A stretch of 48,422 nucleotides of DNA. Origin: an uncultured Oscillospiraceae bacterium (lineage in GTDB: Bacteria; Bacillota; Clostridia; Oscillospirales; Oscillospiraceae). Where the stretch lies: positions 1 through 48,422 of the forward strand of contig CALXGE010000006.1 of assembly GCA_944387775.1 (NCBI GenBank), given 5' to 3'. A program made the position numbers and the translations under genes. Positions 8,361 to 16,351 of this stretch are shown in pieces; positions within the stretch are counted from its first letter, which is position 1; every line of letters starts with the position of its first letter. Under the pieces are notes generated by a model. That model worked only from the letters and a program-made list of their open reading frames with translations, did not search any database and was not told where the DNA came from.

Positions 8361-9172
8361 TGGAGGATCGGATTCAGCTGAGCATTCAGCTGCCCCTGGA
8401 GGAGCTGAGCCGCTTTTCCAGGCTGGTGGACCAGCTCCAGCAGATGATGACAGCAGCGGAGGCCGGAGGGACCGGGAAGCGGGAGACGGAGGATAGTCCT
8501 GCTTTTGATCCCGCCCGGTTTCAGGAACTCATAGCCCGGGAGGCTTCCTTCCGGGAACCGGCCCCGGCCACAGGCGACGCTCCGCAGCCGGCAGTCTATG
8601 AGCCGGGGGATCTGTCCCCGGCTTCCGGGACGGCGGCAGAGATGTCCCGTACACCGGAAGCACCCGCCGCCCGGGCGGAGGTGTCCCCTCTGCCGGAGGC
8701 CCCCGCTGTCCAGAGCGAGATTGCTTTCCTGGGAGAAGCTCCCTCCGCCAAAGGGGATATATCCCCTTTGGCGGACCCTGTAACCGCTCAGGCGGAGACC
8801 TCCCCTCTGCCGGAGATCTCCGCCGGGCAGATCGAGGCGTCTCTTCAGGAGATCCAAATTCCCACAGCGGCACCTGAGGACAGCGCTGCGCTCCCCGAGC
8901 CATCTGCTCCAAGCCAAGAATTCGCACAGGAGGAGGGGGCTCTCCCCTCTCCTTCTGAGGTCACGGCACGGGAGCAGGTCCTCCAGGATCTCACTGTCCC
9001 AGTGGCGGGATACTACCCGGAAGTCCAGCTGCCGGAGGCTCCGGGCGGCTCCTGGAGCGGCGTGCGGGAGGAGCTGACCTTCTCCGGCCCCGCTCCCCTG
9101 ACCGCAGAAGCTGTATCCCTGGCTTTCCAGCGGGATGACCGGCGCTATGACAACGGCTTTCCCCTGTACTGA
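8360..9172 (+). CDS. Unknown tail protein with 13-residue tandem repeats, in the tape-measure/chaperone slot
   Basis: 270 residues. Residues 1-35 look helical (LSIQLPLEELSRFSRLVDQL). Residues about 100-164 form five degenerate 13-residue repeats such as EAPAARAEVSPLP, EAPAVQSEIAFLG, EAPSAKGDISPLA and DPVTAQAETSPLP. The end is folded-looking, with SLAFQRDDRRYDNGFPLY. The protein is Ala/Pro/Glu-rich and acidic, with no membrane segment. Between tube and baseplate genes one expects tail chaperones and a long tape-measure gene; only this gene is present. It could be a reduced tape measure, a linker or a chaperone; I do not recognise a family. Confidence 0.8.
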   Translation: MEDRIQLSIQLPLEELSRFSRLVDQLQQMMTAAEAGGTGKRETEDSPAFDPARFQELIAREASFREPAPATGDAPQPAVYEPGDLSPASGTAAEMSRTPEAPAARAEVSPLPEAPAVQSEIAFLGEAPSAKGDISPLADPVTAQAETSPLPEISAGQIEASLQEIQIPTAAPEDSAALPEPSAPSQEFAQEEGALPSPSEVTAREQVLQDLTVPVAGYYPEVQLPEAPGGSWSGVREELTFSGPAPLTAEAVSLAFQRDDRRYDNGFPLY

Positions 9173-9187
9173 TGGAGGTGATTTCCC

Positions 9188-9754
9188 ATGCTGCTGACCC
9201 CTATGCGCTACAAGGATTATACCTGGCCCCATAATCCCACCACCTACTCCATCACCTATGAGCGGCAGGTGGCCCTACACAAGGTGCCCTTTGGCCGCTA
9301 CTACATGCAGGATCTGGGGCAGAGCTGCCGGGTAATGCGGGGCGAGGGTGTATTTTACGGCGAGGGCGCCTACGATGAATTCAAAAAACTTGCCACTGTA
9401 TTCTACGGTGGAGGACCGGGCCTGCTGATCCACCCCGTATGGCAGATTTCTAACGCCTACTTCACATCCCTAAAATTGGAGCAGGCCCCTCTGCCGGACT
9501 ATGTCCACTATAGCTTTACGTTTCATGAGAGCTATGACGAATATGAGGAGGCAGTGACCACCGTCCCGCCCTCTTCCGGTGAATCAGTCACTCTCCATGA
9601 AGAGCCGGTCTCCTGCACAGTTGCCAGCGGCGACACTCTGTGGGGAATTGCTCTGACTTACGGTGTGGCATTGGAGGATCTGCTGGCAGCCAATCCCGGC
9701 ATCAAAAATCCTAATTTTATTCAGGTGGGCGATCAGGTGGTGATTCCATGCTGA
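9188..9754 (+). CDS. LysM-containing baseplate hub/tail protein (gp53-like)
   Basis: 188 residues: an N-terminal baseplate domain (MLLTPMRYKDYTWPHNPTTY, GAYDEFKKLATVFYGGGPGLL) and a C-terminal LysM motif at about 141-188 (CTVASGDTLWGIALTYGV through LLAANPGI to QVVIPC). Proteins of this layout (gp53, XkdP-like, Afp7/Pvc7) link tube to hub in contractile tails. LysM binds glycan or helps assembly. GATGGAGG upstream of ATG 9188. The 3' end overlaps the next gene by 7 bases. Confidence 0.8.
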   Translation: MLLTPMRYKDYTWPHNPTTYSITYERQVALHKVPFGRYYMQDLGQSCRVMRGEGVFYGEGAYDEFKKLATVFYGGGPGLLIHPVWQISNAYFTSLKLEQAPLPDYVHYSFTFHESYDEYEEAVTTVPPSSGESVTLHEEPVSCTVASGDTLWGIALTYGVALEDLLAANPGIKNPNFIQVGDQVVIPC

Positions 9755-10686
9755 CTATGGAACTGACCACCTGGGATGGAAGAAGCTACCGTCTGCCTGT
9801 CCTGCTGAGCTGGTGTCTCACCTATACCGGCGGTGTCCCCTGTGACAGCATGACCGCATCCTGTCCCTACGATAAAAGCATGGCAGAGATGCTGCCCGAT
9901 GCCACTCGCTTCACCGCCTTTCAGGACGGGGAGATCATGCTGCGGGGCGTCATTGACGCCTATGAGATCTCCCTGTCCGGCCAGGGGCTGCTGGTCAATC
10001 TGGAAGGGCGGGGCATGGCGGCACTGCTGATGGACAACGAGTCCGAGGCCTTGACCTACGGCACCGCTACACTGGCCGACATCCTCAGCAATCATGTGGA
10101 GCCCTACGGCATTCATGTGGAGGAAACCACGCCTCTCGCCGGTGACGGCTACTCCGTTACCTCGGGTTCCAGTCAGTGGAAAGCCCTGCGGGGTTTCACC
10201 CACCGCTATGGCGGCTTTGAACCCTATTTCACCCGGGACGGGTGTCTGGTGGTCCGTTCCCTGTGGGGCAGCGGCAACACCCTGACCGTGGACAGCAGCT
10301 CGCCCCTTTTATCTCTGCGTCACCGGGAGGACCGCTACGGCGTCATCTCCGAAATGCTGATCCAGGACAAGGCTCAGGACATCAGCCATCGGGTAATCAA
10401 CGAGGAATTTGCCGCAAAAGGCGGCTGTCGACGCCATGTCCTCTACATGCCCCGCAGCACTGCCGACGAGCGGCGCTACACCGGCGAGTATCAGATTGCC
10501 CAGTCCGCTCTGGACCAGCTGGCCATTACCCTGGAGCTGCCCATTCCCTTTGCCGCCTTTCCCGGCGATCGGGTACATCTGGCTCTGGACCTTCTGGGAC
10601 CAGGGGACACCTATGATGTGACAGAAGTCCGCTGCAAAATGGATGAGGCGGGAGAGCGGACCGAGATCGTTTTGAGCAGGAGGTAG
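9748..10686 (+). CDS. Baseplate hub protein (gp27 / late control D-like)
   Basis: 312 residues, beta-rich with hub-like signatures: LPVLLSWCLTYTGGVPCDS near the N-terminus, GVIDAYEISLSGQGLLVNLEGRG, then TATLADILSNHVEPYGIH and the later QALDQLAITLELP-type segment with FPGDRVHLALDLLGPGDTYDV. This matches gp27-type rings that connect the tube to the spike. An alternative ATG lies at 9760. It sits between the LysM hub gene and the gpV-like spike gene, the normal order. Confidence 0.75.
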   Translation: MLTMELTTWDGRSYRLPVLLSWCLTYTGGVPCDSMTASCPYDKSMAEMLPDATRFTAFQDGEIMLRGVIDAYEISLSGQGLLVNLEGRGMAALLMDNESEALTYGTATLADILSNHVEPYGIHVEETTPLAGDGYSVTSGSSQWKALRGFTHRYGGFEPYFTRDGCLVVRSLWGSGNTLTVDSSSPLLSLRHREDRYGVISEMLIQDKAQDISHRVINEEFAAKGGCRRHVLYMPRSTADERRYTGEYQIAQSALDQLAITLELPIPFAAFPGDRVHLALDLLGPGDTYDVTEVRCKMDEAGERTEIVLSRR

Positions 10687-10692
10687 AAGACA

Positions 10693-11190
10693 ATGTGGCT
10701 ATCCAGAAAATTTTCGGCCTATCAGGCCGCCGAGCAGGAGGGAACTGTGGCCGATATGGGCGTAACCACCATTGGCGGTGGCAGCGCCGCAGTGGTGACC
10801 CGCGGCGAACAGCGGGAGCTGGCGGCTTTTGCACCGGGCGGCATAGTGTGGCAGCCCAAAGCCGGTGACACGGTGCTGGTCATCAAGGGCGGCGTTGGCT
10901 GCCAGGAGCGGTGCATCGTGGGGGCTGACACCACCTCCTTTACCCCGGAAAACATGGCAGCGGGGGAATTATTTCTCTACTCCACAGGCGGAGCTTCCGT
11001 CTATCTAAAAAATGACGGCAGCATTGCCGTCAAAGGTGATGTCCGCCTGGAGGGAGATTTAGATATTGAGGGCGATGTGCACCTGACAGGGGATCTGAAC
11101 CTGCAGGGCGACGTGCAGCTGACGGGAAACACGGAGATAAGCGGCAACCTGGTGATCAACGGCCTGCTGTGCCCCGCCTGCGGCGCCTGA
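10693..11190 (+). CDS. Baseplate assembly/spike protein (gpV-like)
   Basis: 165 residues. An OB-fold-like N-terminal half (MGVTTIGGGSAAVVTRG, LAAFAPGGIVWQPKAGDTVLVI) is followed by a repetitive beta-helix stretch at residues about 115-155 with a 6-residue period (VKGDVRLEGDLDIEGDVHL, TGDLNLQGDVQLTGN). It ends in LLCPACGA, a Cys pair that could hold a metal at the tip. This is the membrane-puncturing tip layout of gpV/gp5 proteins. It lies right after the gp27-like gene. Confidence 0.8.
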   Translation: MWLSRKFSAYQAAEQEGTVADMGVTTIGGGSAAVVTRGEQRELAAFAPGGIVWQPKAGDTVLVIKGGVGCQERCIVGADTTSFTPENMAAGELFLYSTGGASVYLKNDGSIAVKGDVRLEGDLDIEGDVHLTGDLNLQGDVQLTGNTEISGNLVINGLLCPACGA

Positions 11191-11211
11191 TACAAAAGGA
11201 GCGCAACACAT

Positions 11212-11556
11212 ATGGAGATCAAGCTTGTACAAGGGGATTACGTCCCCGACGGTCTGGGGGGTATTCAGCGGTGCAAAGGAAGCGACGCCCTGCTGCAGCG
11301 GGTTCTCTACCGGCTCACCGCCCACCGGGGCCAGTTTTCCCTGCTGCCCCAGCTGGGCAGTCAGCTGTATCTGCTGGGCCGGGAGAGTTCCGCCAACCGC
11401 GCCTCCTCCGCCAAAAAGTTTGTTGCGGAGGCCCTGGCCGAAGAGGAGGTAGAGGTCACCGATGTGATTCTCTCGCCCCTGGGAGAGGGCCGCATCCAGG
11501 TGGAAGTGCTGCTGGACTACCAAGGCAGCGACCTTTCCATCCTGCTGACCGTTTAG
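11212..11556 (+). CDS. Baseplate wedge protein (gp25/gpW-like, DUF2634 type)
   Basis: 114 residues: MEIKLVQGDYVPDG at the start, a helix region LLQRVLYRLTAHRGQFSLLP with LGSQLYLLGR, then VTDVILSPLGEGRIQVEVLL. The pattern is that of gp25-like wedge proteins, which start sheath assembly at the baseplate. AAAGGAG precedes ATG 11212. Its place between spike and baseplate J supports the call. Confidence 0.75.
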   Translation: MEIKLVQGDYVPDGLGGIQRCKGSDALLQRVLYRLTAHRGQFSLLPQLGSQLYLLGRESSANRASSAKKFVAEALAEEEVEVTDVILSPLGEGRIQVEVLLDYQGSDLSILLTV

Positions 11557-11571
11557 AAACGAGGAAGCACT

Positions 11572-12633
11572 ATGTTGAAAACCATTGATGAAATCTATAA
11601 AGAAATGCTGTCCGTCTTCGCTGAGGCCAGCGGCTACCTGCCCTCCTCCTCCTGCGATCTGGCTGCCCGGCTCTATGCCGCCGCGGCCCAGATCCATGCC
11701 CTGCTGCTCCAGGCCCAGTGGGTTCTGGAGCAGGGCTTTCCTCAGACTGCCCAGGGGGAATATCTGGAGCGCCTGGCCGCTCTGCGGGGGATCAACCGGA
11801 GCATTGCTACCTGTGCTACAGGCGTGCTGCGCTTCGGCGTGTCTGATGCGGTAGGTGGAGACCTGTCCATTCGATCCGGCACCACCTGTATGACCGACAC
11901 CGGTATTCGCTTTGCCACCACAGAGGACGCGGTACTCTCCGCCGGCAAGCTGTATGTGGATGTCCCCGCTATGGCTCTGGAACCAGGTCGGGCGGGAAAC
12001 GTGGCAGCCAATACCATCACCATCATGGCCGCCATGCCCACCGGGATCAAAGCCTGCACCAACCCCGAGGCCTTCAGCGGAGGCGACGACGCCGAGAGCG
12101 ACGATTCCCTCCGTGCCCGCCTTCTGGACAGCTTTATCCGCCTGCCTAACGGCGCCAATGCCGCTTACTATGAGCAGACGGCCATGTCCTTCCCCAGCAT
12201 AGCTGCGGCAAAGGCCGTGGGCCGCCCCAGGGGAATCGGTACCGTGGATGTCTATGTGGCCACCGACGCCGGTATTCCCGACGAGGAACTGCTGACAGCC
12301 ATTGGGGACTATCTCCAGGCCCGCCGGGAGATCTCTGTGGATCTACGGGTGTTGGCCCCAGAGGAGGAGGCCGTCACTATTACCGTGGCCCTCAAGCCCT
12401 CCCAGGGACACACCTTCGACCAGGCCAAGGCCCAGGCCGACGATGCCCTGCGCAACGCTTTCACCGGCTCTCTGCTGGGAAAGGGGGTAACCCTGGCAGC
12501 CCTGGGAGATCTGCTCTACCATCTAGAGAGTGTGGAAAACTATCGCTTTTCCTCTCCCACGGCAGATGTGGCTGCCAGTCCTACCGTACTTCCCCGTCTG
12601 GGTACGCTGACCATCTCCGAATGGGAGGCGTGA
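11572..12633 (+). CDS. Baseplate protein J (gp47-like)
   Basis: 353 residues. Typical baseplate J features: TAQGEYLERLAALRGINRS, GVLRFGVSDAVGGDLSIRSG, TCMTDTGIRFATTEDAVL, PAMALEPGRAGNVAANTI and the EAFSGGDDAESDDSLRARLL stretch (the E-x-D-E/S-LR motif of the family). It forms the wedge that joins the baseplate to receptor-binding parts. GAGGAAG upstream of ATG 11572. One base separates its stop from the next start. Confidence 0.92.
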   Translation: MLKTIDEIYKEMLSVFAEASGYLPSSSCDLAARLYAAAAQIHALLLQAQWVLEQGFPQTAQGEYLERLAALRGINRSIATCATGVLRFGVSDAVGGDLSIRSGTTCMTDTGIRFATTEDAVLSAGKLYVDVPAMALEPGRAGNVAANTITIMAAMPTGIKACTNPEAFSGGDDAESDDSLRARLLDSFIRLPNGANAAYYEQTAMSFPSIAAAKAVGRPRGIGTVDVYVATDAGIPDEELLTAIGDYLQARREISVDLRVLAPEEEAVTITVALKPSQGHTFDQAKAQADDALRNAFTGSLLGKGVTLAALGDLLYHLESVENYRFSSPTADVAASPTVLPRLGTLTISEWEA

Positions 12634-12634
12634 T

Positions 12635-13201
12635 ATGGGCTACTGCGACTATCTGAAAAATCTGCTGCGCCCCCTGGGCATCTACGATCTGTCCGATGGC
12701 AGCCTCAGTGCCAGTGAGTTGGAGGCCCTGGGCCGTGGTCTGGACGGTGCGGAGGCAGCCATAAATTATACCGAACGGGAGAGTGCCCTTCCCACCGCTG
12801 AGGGGGAGGGGCTGGACCTGTGGGAGTCTCTCTTTGCCAACACGCCGGTCCACTACTCCACTGAGCTGCGCCGGGAGGCCATCGCTGCTCTTCTTCGAAT
12901 CGGCGGGGACAGCTTCACCCTGGACGCCATCAACGACACCATCTCCGGCTGCGGCATCAAGGCCCTGGTCCAGGAGAAGGAGGAGTTCGGCTACGTCCGT
13001 GTCATTTTTCCAGAAGTAGCGGGAATTCCTGAGGGGTTTGAGCAGATCCGCACCATTATCCTGGATATTATTCCTTGCCATCTGGAAGTGGAGTTCTACT
13101 TCCGTTATCTGACCTGGGCGGAGTGTCATGCCCGCGGCTATACCTGGGCCTATGTCCACCAGAAGGAGCATACCTGGTATTCCTTCCAGCTGGACGTGTA
13201 G
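12635..13201 (+). CDS. Tail protein I / YmfQ-like (DUF2313) baseplate protein
   Basis: 188 residues: MGYCDYLKNLLRPLGIYDL at the start, an ESALPTAEGEGLDLWESLF stretch, and AIAALLRIGGDSFTLDAIND, all characteristic of the DUF2313/YmfQ group that follows baseplate J in Mu-like and Firmicutes prophages. In a complete phage this gene is followed by tail-fibre genes; here the next gene is an endolysin. Start overlaps the region just after gpJ with GGAGG nearby. Confidence 0.8.
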   Translation: MGYCDYLKNLLRPLGIYDLSDGSLSASELEALGRGLDGAEAAINYTERESALPTAEGEGLDLWESLFANTPVHYSTELRREAIAALLRIGGDSFTLDAINDTISGCGIKALVQEKEEFGYVRVIFPEVAGIPEGFEQIRTIILDIIPCHLEVEFYFRYLTWAECHARGYTWAYVHQKEHTWYSFQLDV

Positions 13202-13273
13202 CCGCTCCCCTTTCCCACAGCCAGCGCATATACTGAGAGGGGCGGAATCACCGCCCCGAAAGGAGCGAGTACA

Positions 13274-13960
13274 ATGCTCAACAGCAGGGACATCGATCTG
13301 CTGCGCTCAGACGTGGCAGCCAACTGCCGCATCTGGCTGGAGCGATGCCGCGCCGCCGGTCTCAATATCCTCATCACCAACACAGTGCGGGACCAGGAAT
13401 ATCAGGAATTTCTCTACGCGCGGGGGCGGACCCGCCCCGGCAGCATCGTCACCAACGGGCGGGTCCCCACCTTCCACAGTGAATCGGCGGGGCTCGCCTG
13501 GGACTTCTGCCAGAACATCAAGGGCAAGGAGTACAGTGACCCAGCCTTCTTCCGTGCCGCTGCCAATCTGGCCAAGGAGATGGGTTTCAGCTGGGGCGGC
13601 GATTGGCGCTCGTTCCCCGACAGTCCGCATATTCAATGGGACGCAGGCAAAACGTGGACCAGCGCCATGATTTTGGCAGGTAAACTCCCGCCGCGTATGC
13701 CACTGTTTATAGCAGATCCGTCTCAGGACAAGGAGGATGAGCAGATGACCCCGGAGCAATTTGACAAGCTGATGCAAGGTTGGCTGGAAAAACTCAAAAA
13801 TGAGCCTCCCGCCCAGTGGAGCCAGGATGCCCGGAAGTGGGCCGAAGAAAATGGTCTCATCAGCGGCGATGCACAAGGGAATCTCCAGTATCGATCTCTC
13901 GTAACCCGGGAGCAATTGGTGGTATTCCTGCAGCGCTTGGCTGAAAAAAACGGATTGTAA
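13274..13960 (+). CDS. M15 family D-Ala-D-Ala/L-Ala-D-Glu peptidase (endolysin) with SLH-like tail
   Basis: 228 residues. N-terminal catalytic domain of the M15/VanY zinc peptidase type: LITNTVRDQEYQEFLYARGR, TFHSESAGLAWDF (likely ligands His68 and Asp77) and DSPHIQW (His119). His-to-Asp spacing is two residues longer than the usual HxxGxAxD. Residues about 180-228 (WAEENGLISGDAQGNLQYRS and TREQLVVFLQRL) resemble an S-layer-homology motif for wall binding. AAAGGAG precedes ATG 13274. It is the last gene of the phage cluster and would cut peptidoglycan peptides; no holin is beside it. Confidence 0.85.
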   Translation: MLNSRDIDLLRSDVAANCRIWLERCRAAGLNILITNTVRDQEYQEFLYARGRTRPGSIVTNGRVPTFHSESAGLAWDFCQNIKGKEYSDPAFFRAAANLAKEMGFSWGGDWRSFPDSPHIQWDAGKTWTSAMILAGKLPPRMPLFIADPSQDKEDEQMTPEQFDKLMQGWLEKLKNEPPAQWSQDARKWAEENGLISGDAQGNLQYRSLVTREQLVVFLQRLAEKNGL

Positions 13961-13998
13961 CATCATTTCCGGAGATCGTATCCCTTTCCCAACAAAAC

Positions 13999-14024
13999 GA
14001 CCTGGGGCCTTTGGGCCCCAGGTC
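13999..14024. terminator. Two-way terminator between phage cluster and recG operon
   Basis: A perfect 11-base-pair stem GACCTGGGGCC / GGCCCCAGGTC with a 4-base loop. The + side is followed by ATTTTT at 14025, and the - side runs into TCGTTTTGTT. It can end both converging units; the stop codon of the - strand gene at 14023 lies inside it. Confidence 0.85.
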
Positions 14025-14205
14025 ATTTTTCTTCTCCCCGCCCATCATTCAGCCGCTCCCGCTGGACAGCTAGTGTGGCCAGAGTATCTCCCAGCTGGGT
14101 CAGCACCGCAGCCAGCACTGCCAGGTCCTCCGCGGGAAGGCTGTCGTACAGCGCATTGGCGGTCCCCGTTACCAGCAGAGTCAATTCTCTCGGATCCACA
14201 GGCAT
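14023..14205 (-). CDS. Small conserved-looking protein downstream of recG (DUF6774-like)
   Basis: 60 residues from the ATG at 14205 (MPVDPRELTLLVTGTANALY), with LAVLAAVLTQLGDTLATLAV as its hallmark segment. This is reminiscent of small DUF6774-type proteins of Clostridia, an identification from memory of the motif. A purine-rich AGGGGGG run stands directly upstream; a longer start at 14262 is possible. It is the last gene of the - strand operon, 67 bases after recG, and its stop lies in the shared terminator. Function unknown. Confidence 0.6.
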   Translation of the reverse strand: MPVDPRELTLLVTGTANALYDSLPAEDLAVLAAVLTQLGDTLATLAVQRERLNDGRGEEK

Positions 14206-14271
14206 CCCCCCTGCCAGTATATGAAAATCCGCCGCCGGAAAAGCACCGGCGGCGGCAAACACAGTTCTTTT

Positions 14272-16320
14272 TCAGTTCAAGGTATCCCCTTTGGCAGCAA
14301 AAAGCTGCTCCACCCGTAGAGCAGTCAGGGGATGGTCCTGCAGCGCCGGGTCCTGCTCCATCAGTGTCTCCGCCGCTGCTCGGGCCTCCTGGAGCAGCGC
14401 CATGTCGCAGCTGAGATCCGCCACCTTCAGGGCAGGCAGTCCGTGCTGCCGCTGGCCAAAAAAGTCACCGGGTCCCCGCAGGCACAGATCCTCCTCCGCA
14501 ATTTTAAAGCCATCCGTGGTCTTGGTCATCACTTGCAGGCGCTGTCGGGTCTCCTCATTGCGGTTATCGGAGATGAGAATGCAGTAGGACTTGTGCTGCC
14601 CTCGGCCTACCCGGCCCCGGAGCTGGTGGAGCTGACTGAGGCCAAAGCGGTCCGCATCCTCCACCACCATCACTGTGGCATTGGGCACGTCCACTCCCAC
14701 CTCCACCACTGTGGTAGACACCAGAATGTGGACCTCCCCGGCGGCAAAGGCAGCCATGACAGTCTCCTTCTCCTTAGCTTTCATGCGGCCGTGGACATAG
14801 CCTACCTTCAGCTCCGGGAAAACCTGGGTCTGGAGCATCTTCGCGTACTCCGTCACCGCCTTGCGCTCGTCGGGGATGGCGTCGTTCTCCTCCACCATAG
14901 AGCAGATCATATAGGCCTGGCGGCCCTCCGCCACCTGCCGTTGGATGAACTCCCACACCCGCTGATGGTAGGCAGAGGTGACGGCAAAGGTGTCAATCTT
15001 CTGCCGCCCCGGGGGCAGCTCATCGATCACCGACACGTCCAGGTCTCCGTAGATGATGAGGGCTAACGTCCGGGGTATGGGGGTGGCCGACATGACCAGC
15101 AGATGGGGATTCTCCCCCTTGGCAGACAGAGCTGCCCGCTGGTCTACACCAAAACGGTGCTGCTCATCGGTGACCACCAGCCCCAGATGATGGTAGGCCA
15201 CGTCGGCGCTGATGAGGGCGTGGGTGCCGATGGCCACCTGGGCCTCCCCCCTCTCCAGCCGCCCCAGGGCTTCCCGGCGCTGCTTGGCGGTGAGGCTGCC
15301 GGTGAGGAGGACGCAGGATATCCCCAGCTTCTCCATAAGGGGTCCAAGGCCCTGGTAATGCTGCTCCGCCAGGATCTCCGTAGGGGCCATGAGAGCCGCC
15401 TGGCAGCCATTGCGGACGGCACAGGCCATGGCAGCGGCGGCCACCATAGTTTTGCCGGAGCCCACATCCCCCTGGACCAGCCGGTTCATGGGCCGCCCGG
15501 AGGCAAAATCCGCCAGAATCTCCCCAACGGCCCGCTGCTGGGCACCAGTGAGGGAGAAGGGCAGCGCGGCGTAAAAGGCGGAAATATCCGTATCCCCGAA
15601 GGGGCGGCACCGCAGGCCGTCCCGCCGCCGGCGCAGCTTCTTGAGACCGATGGCCAGCAGGAACAGCTCCTCAAACACCAGCCGCCTCCGGGCGTCGGCC
15701 AGTTCCTTTTCATCGCCGGGGAAGTGGATCTTCTCATAGGCGTAGCCGGTGTGGCAGAGGCCGTGCTCCTGCCGCACCTCATCGGGCAGGGGGTCCGCCA
15801 GCAGGTTCCGGCAGGCGGCAAGCCCCTGCTCCATGGCCCGGATCAGTGTCAGCTGGCTGATGCCGGCGGTGAGGGGGTAGATGGGAACGATCCGCCCGGT
15901 AAGCTCCCGCCGCCCCTCCTTCTCCACCACCGGGTTGGTCATGGTCTTGCGCAGGGGGTTCCCTTCTGCCTTGCCATAGAAGGTATAGGTCTCTCCGGGA
16001 ATCAGGCTTGTTTTCCGATAGGCCTGGTTGAAAAAGGTGATATCCAGAGTGCCGCTCTCGTCCACCGCCCGGAGCTTCACCAGCTCCAGTCCCTTGCGGA
16101 TGCGGCTGAGAGTGGGAGTGGCGGCTACCATGGCCTCCACGCAGGCGCTCTCCCCGTCCTGGAGGTCTTTGATCTTTACGATTCCCCTGCGGTCATCGTA
16201 GGCCCGGGGGAAGTAGGAAATGAGATCCTGGAGGGTGCGGATACCCAGCTTCTCCAGGGCCTTGGCCTTCTGCTCCCCTACGCCTTTGATATACCGCACG
16301 TCGGTACCCAGATCCGCCAT
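14272..16320 (-). CDS. recG: ATP-dependent DNA helicase RecG
   Basis: 682 residues from ATG 16320 with GGAGGGG upstream. RecG regresses stalled replication forks and migrates Holliday junctions. Domains in order: N-terminal wedge/OB domain (residues 1-250; IKGVGEQKAKALEKLGIRT at the start), then superfamily 2 helicase with Walker A GDVGSGKT (284-291), APTEILAEQH, the DEQH box (386-389), SATPIPRTL, and motif VI QLRGRVGRG, then the C-terminal TRG-type region. Length fits the family. It follows folA by 31 bases in one operon. Confidence 0.97.
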   Translation of the reverse strand: MADLGTDVRYIKGVGEQKAKALEKLGIRTLQDLISYFPRAYDDRRGIVKIKDLQDGESACVEAMVAATPTLSRIRKGLELVKLRAVDESGTLDITFFNQAYRKTSLIPGETYTFYGKAEGNPLRKTMTNPVVEKEGRRELTGRIVPIYPLTAGISQLTLIRAMEQGLAACRNLLADPLPDEVRQEHGLCHTGYAYEKIHFPGDEKELADARRRLVFEELFLLAIGLKKLRRRRDGLRCRPFGDTDISAFYAALPFSLTGAQQRAVGEILADFASGRPMNRLVQGDVGSGKTMVAAAAMACAVRNGCQAALMAPTEILAEQHYQGLGPLMEKLGISCVLLTGSLTAKQRREALGRLERGEAQVAIGTHALISADVAYHHLGLVVTDEQHRFGVDQRAALSAKGENPHLLVMSATPIPRTLALIIYGDLDVSVIDELPPGRQKIDTFAVTSAYHQRVWEFIQRQVAEGRQAYMICSMVEENDAIPDERKAVTEYAKMLQTQVFPELKVGYVHGRMKAKEKETVMAAFAAGEVHILVSTTVVEVGVDVPNATVMVVEDADRFGLSQLHQLRGRVGRGQHKSYCILISDNRNEETRQRLQVMTKTTDGFKIAEEDLCLRGPGDFFGQRQHGLPALKVADLSCDMALLQEARAAAETLMEQDPALQDHPLTALRVEQLFAAKGDTLN

Positions 16321-16351
16321 GTCCGCTCCCCTCCTCTCCTGTCCGTCAGGA

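Larger units (their letters stand above)
461..13960 (+). mobile_element. Compact myovirus-like head-tail-lysis gene cluster (prophage remnant or domesticated phage particle)
   Basis: Nineteen consecutive + strand genes follow the order of a contractile-tail phage late region: packaging, head, neck, sheath and tube, hub and spike, baseplate, endolysin. Gaps are very small and many genes overlap (TGATG, ATGA), so this is probably one transcription unit. No frame is broken. No integrase, repressor, replication, holin, tape-measure or tail-fibre gene is visible. The right end abuts a two-way terminator shared with the recG operon; the left end may continue outside the window. No att repeats were seen. 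Confidence 0.9.
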
